A model generated the notes under the pieces. It saw only the letters and a list, made by a program, of their open reading frames with translations. It was not told where the DNA came from and searched no databases. Positions 15,501 through 21,354 of a stretch of 21,354 nt of DNA are shown here, one piece after another (within the stretch, counting starts at the first letter, position 1; every line of letters starts with the position of its first letter). Both the position numbers and the translations under genes were made by a program. Source of the stretch: Burkholderiales bacterium (GTDB lineage Bacteria; Pseudomonadota; Gammaproteobacteria; Burkholderiales; Burkholderiaceae_C); the NCBI GenBank assembly GCA_025352345.1, contig JANXTP010000390.1, positions 1 through 21,354 of the forward strand, given 5' to 3'.

Positions 15501-16841
15501 ATGAGCCTGGTCTTCCCGCACACGTTCGTTCCGTGGTTCCGCTCGGTCGCACCGTACATCCACGCGCACCGCAGCAAGACCTTCGTCGTCGCCATCGCCG
15601 GTGAGCTGATCGCGGCCGGCAAGCTCAACACCTTCGCACAAGACCTGGCACTGATTCACGCGATGGGCATCAAGGTCGTGCTGGTGCACGGCTTTCGGCC
15701 CCAGGTCGAAGAGCAGCTCAAGGCCAAGGGGCATGTCTCCCAGTACAGCCACGGCATGCGCGTGACCGATGCGATCGCCCTCGACTGCGCGCAGGAGGCC
15801 GCCGGCCAGTTGCGCTACGAAATCGAGGCCGCGTTCTCGCAGGGGCTGCCGAACACACCGATGGCGGGCAGCCAGATCCGCGTGGTGTCGGGCAACTTCA
15901 TCACCGCCAAGCCGGTCGGCGTGATCGACGGCGTGGATTTCCAGCACACCGGGCTGGTGCGCAAGATCGACGCGGTTGGCATCCGCCGCGCGGTTGATTT
16001 CGGCGCACTGGTGATGCTGTCGCCGTTCGGTTTTTCGCCGACCGGTGAAGCCTTCAATCTCAGCATGGAAGACGTCGCCGCCAGCGCCGCGATTTCCTTG
16101 CAGGCCGACAAGCTGATCTACGTCACCGAGGTCAAGGGCATCCCGCTCGACATCACCGATCCGAACAGCGCGATCGATCAGGAACTGGCACTCGCCGACG
16201 CCGAGAAACTGCTCGCCGCCTTGCCCAATCCACAGCAGCCCACCGATACCGCGTTTTATTTGCAGCATGCGGTGAAAGCCAGCCGCAACGGCGTCGTGCG
16301 CGTGCACATCATTCCGTTTTCTGTCGATGGTTCAGTGCTGATGGAATCATTCACCCACGATGGTGTGGGCACGATGATCGTCGACGAAAAACTCGAAAGT
16401 CTGCGCGAGGCCACGGCCGATGACATCGGCGGCGTGTTGCAGTTGATCGTGCCATTTGAAAACGACGGTACGCTGGTGAAAAGGGATCGCACTGAAATCG
16501 AACGCGATATCGATTTCTACACGGTCATCGAACACGACGGCGTGATATTCGGATGCGCTGCGCTATACCCTTATCCAGAGAAACACACCGGCGAGATGGC
16601 TGCGCTGACGGTGTCGCCCGAGGTACAGGGGCAGGGCGACGGCGAGCGGATTCTCAAGCGCATCGAGCAGCGCGCCCGCGCTATTGGGTTGACGAGCATC
16701 TTCGTGTTAACCACGCGAACGATGCACTGGTTTATCAAGCGCGGCTTCGAGCAGGTTTCGCCCGAGTGGTTGCCTGACGCGCGGCAGCGCAAGTACAACT
16801 GGGACCGCCGCTCGCAGGTGTTGGTAAAGACACTCACCTGA
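15501..16841 (+). CDS. argA: Amino-acid N-acetyltransferase (N-acetylglutamate synthase)
   Basis: ArgA acetylates glutamate with acetyl-CoA, the first step of arginine biosynthesis, and is normally feedback-inhibited by arginine. It has two domains: an amino-acid-kinase fold (about 20-275), with the VVAIAGELIAAGKLN and VVLVHGFRPQVEEQL segments, and a C-terminal GNAT domain (about 295-440). The GNAT domain includes the acetyl-CoA loop around EVQGQGDGERIL and the TMHWFIKRGF segment. The 446-residue length is normal for the fused bacterial enzyme. The chosen start, MSLVFPHTFVPWFRSVAPYI, agrees with the N-terminus I know from Burkholderiales ArgA. An in-frame ATG at 15468 would add 11 residues overlapping the hrpA upstream region. 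No Shine-Dalgarno is clear at either. It diverges from hrpA and is followed by yggX after 67 bases. Confidence 0.96.
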   Translation: MSLVFPHTFVPWFRSVAPYIHAHRSKTFVVAIAGELIAAGKLNTFAQDLALIHAMGIKVVLVHGFRPQVEEQLKAKGHVSQYSHGMRVTDAIALDCAQEAAGQLRYEIEAAFSQGLPNTPMAGSQIRVVSGNFITAKPVGVIDGVDFQHTGLVRKIDAVGIRRAVDFGALVMLSPFGFSPTGEAFNLSMEDVAASAAISLQADKLIYVTEVKGIPLDITDPNSAIDQELALADAEKLLAALPNPQQPTDTAFYLQHAVKASRNGVVRVHIIPFSVDGSVLMESFTHDGVGTMIVDEKLESLREATADDIGGVLQLIVPFENDGTLVKRDRTEIERDIDFYTVIEHDGVIFGCAALYPYPEKHTGEMAALTVSPEVQGQGDGERILKRIEQRARAIGLTSIFVLTTRTMHWFIKRGFEQVSPEWLPDARQRKYNWDRRSQVLVKTLT

Positions 16842-16908
16842 GCTCGCCACGCCGCTCGGCACGTCGCGCAGACGTATCCACACAACACCCTCTTACCGGA
16901 GACACCCC

Positions 16909-17181
16909 ATGGCACGTACCGTCCATTGCATCCACCTGAAGAAAGATGGCGAGGGCCTCGACTACTCGCCCTACCCCGGCGAACTCGGCAAGCGCATTTA
17001 CAACGAGGTCAGCAAGGAAGCCTGGGCGCTGTGGATGAAACACCAGACGATGCTGGTCAACGAAAATCGTTTGAATCTAGCCGACCTGCGGGCGCGTCAA
17101 TATTTGGCACGGCAGATGGAGAATTTCTTTTTCGGCGACGGCGCGGAACAGGTGGCCGGTTACGTTCCGCCATCGGCATGA
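16909..17181 (+). CDS. yggX: Probable Fe(2+)-trafficking / oxidative damage protection protein YggX
   Basis: YggX proteins are about 90 residues long, protect iron-sulfur clusters from superoxide damage and have been linked to Fe(II) handling. This one has the family signatures: a conserved Cys at residue 7 in MARTVHCIHLKKDGEGLDY, PYPGELGKRIYNEVSKEAW, and a C-terminal ARQYLARQMENFFFG helix. Length is 90 residues. The ATG is preceded by GGAG eight bases upstream. In E. coli yggX follows mutY; here it follows argA. Confidence 0.95.
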   Translation: MARTVHCIHLKKDGEGLDYSPYPGELGKRIYNEVSKEAWALWMKHQTMLVNENRLNLADLRARQYLARQMENFFFGDGAEQVAGYVPPSA

Positions 17182-17353
17182 GTATTTTTTTGTGAAATCG
17201 ATCTGCGCACAAAAATGACACAAATGTCGTTGTTTTTGCGTTTTGATTCACAGTTATTAATGGCTTGCAGGTTTGACGTTGCGCGGAGTTTTGTATACTT
17301 AAGTTGCGTCTGGCAATGCGATGCCCCATTAATCTAAGTTCAAAGGAAAGCTC
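17182..17353 (+). promoter_or_regulatory. AT-rich intergenic region with the H-NS-family gene promoter
   Basis: This 172-base stretch is conspicuously AT-rich in an otherwise GC-rich window. It contains runs such as TTTTTTT after the yggX stop and CAGTTATTAATGG. A promoter is visible: TTGACG (17273-17278) and TATACT (17294-17299), separated by 15 bases, or TTTGAC with 16. It would give a transcript start near 17306 and a leader of about 48 bases. AAAGGAAAG at 17342-17350 is a strong Shine-Dalgarno three bases before the ATG. An imperfect inverted repeat occupies 17210-17238. AT-rich, bendable DNA just before an H-NS gene is the usual form of an autoregulatory site. Confidence 0.7.
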
Positions 17354-17662
17354 ATGTCGACACTGAAAGAATTGCTGAATCAAAAAGCTGCCCTGGACAA
17401 GGCGATCGAGTCGACGCGCAAGGAAGAACTTGCCAGCGCCATTGCCCAAGTCAAAAGCCTGATGCAGGAATACGGCCTGACCGTCGCCGACATTTCGGTG
17501 AAGTCGTCAACGCGCGCGCCGAGTGCGGCCAAGGGCGGCAAGGTCGCTGCGAAGTACCGCAACTCCGCCACCGGTGAATCCTGGAGCGGCCGTGGCTTGC
17601 AACCGAAATGGCTGAAGGCCGCACTGGCGTCCGGTCGCCAGCTGAGCGATTTCGCGGTTTGA
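17354..17662 (+). CDS. H-NS family nucleoid-associated protein (BpH3/Bv3F-like)
   Basis: This is a 102-residue histone-like protein of the H-NS family, which coats AT-rich DNA and silences transcription. Residues 1-45 form a charged helical coiled coil for dimerisation. Residues 46-64 are a Ser/Ala/Lys linker. Residues 65-100 are the conserved DNA-binding domain, KYRNSATGESWSGRGLQPKW, with the minor-groove-binding GRG core. It begins at ATG 17354 with the AAGGAAAG ribosome site. It is followed by a terminator at 17665-17691, so it is probably its own transcription unit, although it occupies the position just before dnaG where rpsU often sits. Confidence 0.93.
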   Translation: MSTLKELLNQKAALDKAIESTRKEELASAIAQVKSLMQEYGLTVADISVKSSTRAPSAAKGGKVAAKYRNSATGESWSGRGLQPKWLKAALASGRQLSDFAV

Positions 17663-17664
17663 GT

Positions 17665-17691
17665 GCAGCGCAGTCACGGGGCTGCGCTTTT
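17665..17691 (+). terminator. Rho-independent terminator of the H-NS-family gene
   Basis: AGCGCAG (17667-17673) pairs perfectly with CTGCGCT (17682-17688) across an eight-base loop and is followed by a T-tract (17688-17691). It begins five bases after the stop codon. Confidence 0.75.
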
Positions 17692-17740
17692 GGACCGAGC
17701 GAAGCACATCAGCCGGTTGACATCGCCGGGTCAGCCGCTC

Positions 17741-17781
17741 GCGGGCCTTCAGTGCGTAGGGGCCCGCCGCTAAACTGAAGG
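17741..17781 (+). promoter_or_regulatory. Overlapping inverted repeats covering the dnaG ribosome-binding site
   Basis: Two perfect inverted repeats interlock. Repeat A is GCGGGCC (17741-17747) with GGCCCGC (17761-17767). Repeat B is CCTTCAGT (17746-17753) with ACTGAAGG (17774-17781), and its right arm contains the only Shine-Dalgarno-like sequence (GAAGG) before the GTG start at 17783. They share two bases, so they are either alternative hairpins or, if A is shortened to five pairs, the two stems of a pseudoknot. Repeat B would mask the ribosome site. This is a sequence observation; function is untested. Confidence 0.5.
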
Positions 17782-17782
17782 T

Positions 17783-19621
17783 GTGATCGCCCCATCGTTC
17801 CTTCAGGATCTGCTCTCCCGCATCGACATCGCCGAAGTCATCGGCCGCCACGTCACGCTGAAGAAGTCGGGCGCGAACCACATGGGTTTGTGTCCGTTCC
17901 ATGGCGAGAAATCCCCCAGCTTCGCCGTCAGCCCGACCCGCCAGACCTACCACTGCTTTGGTTGCGGTGTGCACGGCAACGCCATCGGGTTCTTGATGGA
18001 GCATTCGGGCATTGGCTTCATCGATGCGGTCAACGACCTGGCGCAGCAGGTCGGCATGACGGTGCCACAAGACGAACGTTCGCCCGAAGAACGCGAACGC
18101 GCGAACAAACTCAAAGAGCGACAAAGCACCCTGGCCGACGTGCTGGCGAAGGCGGTCAGCCACTACCGGGGGCAACTTAAGGCGAGCCCGCGTGCGATCG
18201 ACTACCTGAAGCAGCGCGGCCTGAGCGGCGAGATTGCTGCGCGTTTCGCCATGGGCTATGCCCCCGACGGCTGGCGTGCGCTGGCGAGCGCTTTCCCGCG
18301 CTACGACGACCCGCTGCTGGAGGAAAGCGGCCTGGTGATCACCCAGCAAGCCGACGGCCCCGCTACAGACGCGAAACGTTATGACCGCTTCCGCGACCGC
18401 ATCATGTTCCCGATCCGTTCGGTGCAAGGCGATGTGATCGGCTTCGGTGGGCGGGTACTGGACCGCGGCGAGCCGAAGTACCTGAATTCGCCCGAGACGC
18501 CGGTGTTCAGCAAGGGCCGCGAGCTGTATGGCCTGTTCGAAGCGCGCACCGCCATTCGCCAGCACGGCTTCGTGCTGGTGGTCGAGGGCTACATGGACGT
18601 GGTGGCGCTGGCGCAGCTGGGCTTCCCGAACGCCGTAGCCACCCTCGGCACCGCCTGCACCGCCGAGCATGTGCAAAAGCTCTTTCGCTTCACCGATGCG
18701 GTGGTGTTCAGCTTCGATGGCGATGTCGCTGGACGGCGCGCCGCCGGTCGCGCGCTGGAAGCGGCATTGCCCCACGCGACCGATGTGCGCAGCATCCGCT
18801 TCCTGTTCCTGCCGGCAGAATACGACCCCGACTCCTATGTGCGCGAGCACGGCACCGAGGGTTTCGCGCGCTGCATCGAGCAGGCCGTACCGCTGTCGCG
18901 CCAGCTGGTTGCTGTCGCCCAAGAGGGCTGCGACATGTCGACGGCCGAAGGCCGTGCTCGCTTTCTCGCGATCGCCCGCCCGCTGTGGATCGCCCTGCCC
19001 GACGGCGCCTTGAAACGTCAGCTGCTCGGCGAGCTGGCCAGCGTTGCCACGCTCGATGCCGGCGAATTGACCGGCCTGTGGCAGGCCAGCGAAGCGAAAG
19101 TCCGCCCGCCAGCGGTGGACACTGCGGAGGCGCCCCGCCGGCTCGTCAGAGCGGCGCGCCAGGCCACGGCAAACCAGCTGGATCGCGTCTTGTGGCTGCT
19201 GCTGCACCGTGCCGAGCTGTGGTGGGAGATCGACGGAGAAGCCCATGACCTGCTGGCCGGGCAGGCGACACCCTACGCGGCCTTGTTCGCCAACGTGGAG
19301 CGCTGCCTGCACGACCATGGGCCGATGAGCCCGGCGGCGCTGTTGGCTGAGCTGACGCAGGCTGTCGGCGAGGACGAGCACGCCCGGGCCACCTTGGGTC
19401 GCATCGCCAGCTTCCACGATCCCGAGATGCAGACGGACCTGAGACTGCAGCTGGATCTGCTGCTCGATCAACTGCGGCTGCAGGAGGTTGATCACGAGTT
19501 GAAGCTGCTGTTCGAATCGGGCCTGATGTCGCCGGACATCCAGGCGCGCAGCGCCTTGTTGATGCACAGCCGCGCGCGCTTGAAGGCCGCGCTGACCCAG
19601 GCCACGCCGCAGCCGATCTGA
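17783..19621 (+). CDS. dnaG: DNA primase
   Basis: DnaG makes RNA primers for replication and works with the replicative helicase DnaB. The N-terminal CHC2 zinc-binding domain has C37, H40, C58 and C61 (CPFH ... HCFGCG). The central TOPRIM catalytic core includes VEGYMDV (E268 and D272) and FDGD (D312 and D314), which hold the metals. The C-terminal region (about 460-612) is the helicase-binding domain. Length of 612 residues is normal. The start is GTG: an in-frame TAA at 17771 prevents an earlier one, and MIAPSFLQDLLSRIDI matches the family N-terminus. GAAGG lies only one base from the GTG, a poor spacing that may keep primase low relative to RpoD. It precedes rpoD, as in the classic rpsU-dnaG-rpoD macromolecular-synthesis operon, but no rpsU or gatB/yqeY gene is directly upstream. 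Confidence 0.97.
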   Translation: MIAPSFLQDLLSRIDIAEVIGRHVTLKKSGANHMGLCPFHGEKSPSFAVSPTRQTYHCFGCGVHGNAIGFLMEHSGIGFIDAVNDLAQQVGMTVPQDERSPEERERANKLKERQSTLADVLAKAVSHYRGQLKASPRAIDYLKQRGLSGEIAARFAMGYAPDGWRALASAFPRYDDPLLEESGLVITQQADGPATDAKRYDRFRDRIMFPIRSVQGDVIGFGGRVLDRGEPKYLNSPETPVFSKGRELYGLFEARTAIRQHGFVLVVEGYMDVVALAQLGFPNAVATLGTACTAEHVQKLFRFTDAVVFSFDGDVAGRRAAGRALEAALPHATDVRSIRFLFLPAEYDPDSYVREHGTEGFARCIEQAVPLSRQLVAVAQEGCDMSTAEGRARFLAIARPLWIALPDGALKRQLLGELASVATLDAGELTGLWQASEAKVRPPAVDTAEAPRRLVRAARQATANQLDRVLWLLLHRAELWWEIDGEAHDLLAGQATPYAALFANVERCLHDHGPMSPAALLAELTQAVGEDEHARATLGRIASFHDPEMQTDLRLQLDLLLDQLRLQEVDHELKLLFESGLMSPDIQARSALLMHSRARLKAALTQATPQPI

Positions 19622-19893
19622 GGCTCGCGCAGCTCGCGGGCAGGCCCTGCAAATCCCCGATGACGCTCGTGAAACGATATAATCCTAAGCTGCGCAGAAA
19701 TTGCTGCATTTCTCAGTGACTGCGGCAGCGTCCGCCCTGACGGTCAAGGTCATGGGCGTGATAGCCGAGGTGATCCGGCAACAGGGTCGGTGGGTTCTGA
19801 CTTCAATTCACTGAATGCCTGGTTTGTCGAACGACACGTTCGACTTCATCTGTAGAGACTATGGCGGTGATCCCCGCCCCATTTAGGAATTGC
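19622..19893 (+). promoter_or_regulatory. 272-base structured leader region upstream of rpoD
   Basis: No gene is clear here. A perfect consensus -10 hexamer, TATAAT (19678-19683), lies near the start, but no recognisable -35 is found 16-18 bases before it. Downstream are several inverted repeats: AGAAAT-TGCTGC-ATTTCT (19696-19713), CGTC/GACG (19729-19742), GTCGAACG-ACA-CGTTCGAC (19826-19844, eight perfect pairs), and GGCGG/CCGCC (19863-19878). A 20-codon open frame runs from ATG 19752 to TGA 19812-19814. AGGA five bases before ATG 19894 is a good rpoD Shine-Dalgarno. The region probably gives rpoD its own promoter and a long untranslated leader. Confidence 0.55.
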
Positions 19894-21354
19894 ATGACTG
19901 CGAAGAAAAGCGCGCCAACAGCGGCTGCCAAGCCGACCACTCCCGCGAAAGCTGCCCCATCGAAGTCCGTCGACAAAAAAACGGCGGCAGTCAAGCAACC
20001 TGCGGCCAGCAAGACCGCAGCGAAGGCAGCCACCAAGGCCGTTGCTGACGATAAGACCAAGAAGAGCCGCAAGCCTGCGAAGGACGACGAGAAGGCGAAG
20101 AAGGCCGAGTTGGTCGAGGAAGACTTCTCCGACATCGAAGGCGACCTCGAGGGCGAGCCCGAAGTCGAGGCGGCCGACGACACCGAAAAGGCCAAGGCCA
20201 AGCCGCTGCGGATGAAGGTCTCGCGCGCCAAGGAGCGCGCGCTGATGCGTGAGTTCGGCCTCGACGAGACGGCACTGACGGAAGAAGAAGTCGCCAAGCG
20301 TCGCCAGGAGCTGAAGACGCTCATCAAGATGGGCAAGACGCGCGGTTTTCTGACCCACCAGGAAATCAACGACCACCTGCCCGAAAAGCTGGTCGACAAC
20401 GAAATCCTCGAAGCCATCGTGTCGATGTTGAACGACATGGGCATCGCGGTCTACGAGCAGGCGCCGGATGCGGCGACGCTGCTGATCGCTGGCGGCGGCA
20501 CGACCACTGCGACCGAGGAAGAAGCCGAAGAAGCGGCCGAAGCAGCACTGTCCACTGTCGACTCCGAATTCGGCCGCACGACCGACCCGGTGCGCATGTA
20601 CATGCGCGAGATGGGCACGGTCGAGTTGCTGACGCGCGAGGGCGAGATCGAGATCGCCAAGCGCATCGAAGGCGGCCTGCAGGCGATGATGCTGGCGATC
20701 AGCGCGTCGCCGACGACGATCGCCGAGATCCTGGCCTATGCCGACCGCATCGGTGCCGGCGAGATGACGATCTCCGAAGTGGTCGATGGCTTCGTCTCCG
20801 AAGGCGAAGCTGACGACTACGTGGCCGAGGAAGACGTCGACTTCTTCGACGAAGAAGACGACGACGACGGCAATGGCGGCAGCAAGGCACTGACAAAGAA
20901 GCTCGAAGAGCTGAAGACCCAGGCGCTGGCGAAGTTCACCAACCTGCGTGTCAACTTCGACAAGATGCGCAAGGCCTTCGAGAAAGAGGGTTACCAGTCA
21001 CCCGCCTACAGCAAGGCGCAGCAGGCCATCAGCGCCGAGCTGATGACGATCCGCTTCACCGTCAAGACGATCGAGAAACTGTGCGCCATCCTGCGCTCGC
21101 AGGTGGACGACGTGCGCCGCTACGAGCGCGAGCTGCGCAAGATCCTGGTCGACAAGTGCGGCATGCCGCAGGACCACTTCATCAAGCATTTCCCGCCGAA
21201 CCTACTGAACCTGAAGTGGGCGGAAAAAGAAATCGCGGCCAACAAACCGTACAGCGTCGTGCTGGCGCGCAACCTGCCGCCCGTGCAGGAGTTGCAGAAA
21301 AAGCTGACCGACCAGCAGGCCCGCGCCGTTGTGCCACTGGACGATCTGAAGAAG
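19894..21354 (+). CDS. rpoD: RNA polymerase primary sigma factor RpoD (sigma-70), 5' part
   Basis: This is the housekeeping sigma factor, cut by the window end after 487 codons with no stop. Residues 1-70 are rich in Lys, Ala, Pro and Thr, resembling a histone H1 tail. An acidic segment follows (about 72-100). Region 1.1 (about 108-180) contains LMREFGLDETALTEEE and GKTRGFLTHQEINDHLP. Region 1.2 begins at residue 231 (DPVRMYMREMGTVELLTREG). The rest is the non-conserved region between 1.2 and 2, including a very acidic run at 312-326. Regions 2-4, which bind core and promoter, lie beyond the window. The start at 19894 has AGGA five bases upstream. An in-frame ATG at 19861 would add 11 residues but has no such site. 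Confidence 0.96.
   Translation, partial: MTAKKSAPTAAAKPTTPAKAAPSKSVDKKTAAVKQPAASKTAAKAATKAVADDKTKKSRKPAKDDEKAKKAELVEEDFSDIEGDLEGEPEVEAADDTEKAKAKPLRMKVSRAKERALMREFGLDETALTEEEVAKRRQELKTLIKMGKTRGFLTHQEINDHLPEKLVDNEILEAIVSMLNDMGIAVYEQAPDAATLLIAGGGTTTATEEEAEEAAEAALSTVDSEFGRTTDPVRMYMREMGTVELLTREGEIEIAKRIEGGLQAMMLAISASPTTIAEILAYADRIGAGEMTISEVVDGFVSEGEADDYVAEEDVDFFDEEDDDDGNGGSKALTKKLEELKTQALAKFTNLRVNFDKMRKAFEKEGYQSPAYSKAQQAISAELMTIRFTVKTIEKLCAILRSQVDDVRRYERELRKILVDKCGMPQDHFIKHFPPNLLNLKWAEKEIAANKPYSVVLARNLPPVQELQKKLTDQQARAVVPLDDLKK

Noticed and set aside
17717..17722. A TTGACA -35 consensus before dnaG
   Set aside because: No -10-like hexamer occurs 16-18 bases downstream; that stretch is GC-rich and part of the inverted repeats.
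17507..19567. A 686-codon minus-strand frame antisense to dnaG
   Set aside because: It is the mirror frame of a clear DnaG with intact zinc and TOPRIM motifs, with the same compositional cause as the hrpA antisense frame.
19861..19893. An 11-codon N-terminal extension of RpoD from ATG 19861
   Set aside because: It is in frame, but it has no Shine-Dalgarno and overlaps a GGCGG/CCGCC hairpin, whereas ATG 19894 has AGGA at good spacing and gives the expected N-terminus.
1..21354. Mobile element, prophage, CRISPR or defence island
   Set aside because: No transposase, integrase, terminal repeats, direct-repeat arrays or nuclease/toxin genes are visible. The two tRNA genes have no integrase or duplicated 3' end nearby that would mark an integration site.

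Overview
The window is a GC-rich chromosomal segment. By protein families and gene order it looks like a betaproteobacterium of the order Burkholderiales, probably near the Rubrivivax/Leptothrix/Ideonella group. That placement is by recognition, not by a database search. Support comes from the pepA-holC block divergent from lptF-lptG, the short BpH3/H-NS-type gene, the FimV-like protein, the CysB with its sulfate-site residues, and the dnaG-rpoD pair with a lysine/alanine-rich sigma-70 N-terminus. I see no IS element, integrase, phage gene, CRISPR array or toxin cassette. This is mostly conserved core genome.

Layout. (1) Positions 1-90: the end of an unidentified rightward gene and a strong bidirectional terminator. 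(2) 104-3644, minus strand: pepA (leucyl aminopeptidase), holC (Pol III chi), an uncharacterised Pro-rich protein starting with TTG, and a periplasmic branched-chain amino-acid-type binding protein, closely spaced like an operon. (3) 3672-8389, plus strand: lptF, lptG, a CbiX-type chelatase, cysB and a methionine-type aminotransferase. Start and stop codons touch or nearly touch throughout, joining LPS export to sulfur assimilation and methionine metabolism. (4) 8381-11482, minus strand: a FimV-like membrane protein convergent with the aminotransferase, an uncharacterised 250-residue protein, tRNA-Arg(UCU) and tRNA-Pro(UGG). (5) 11526-15458, minus strand: hrpA (DEAH RNA helicase), upstream of the tRNAs. 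(6) 15501-17662, plus strand: argA (N-acetylglutamate synthase, divergent from hrpA), yggX (iron/oxidative protection), and an H-NS-family gene with its own AT-rich promoter and a terminator. (7) 17783 to the end, plus strand: dnaG (primase) and the first 487 codons of rpoD (sigma-70), cut by the window edge.

The least explained sequence is regulatory. The 5' end of dnaG carries two perfect overlapping inverted repeats, one of which covers the Shine-Dalgarno sequence. The 272-base gap before rpoD has a consensus -10 box, several hairpins and a possible 20-codon upstream ORF. The AT-rich block before the H-NS gene looks like an autoregulatory site. These are the best candidates for something undescribed. 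I did not find a convincing new multi-gene system.
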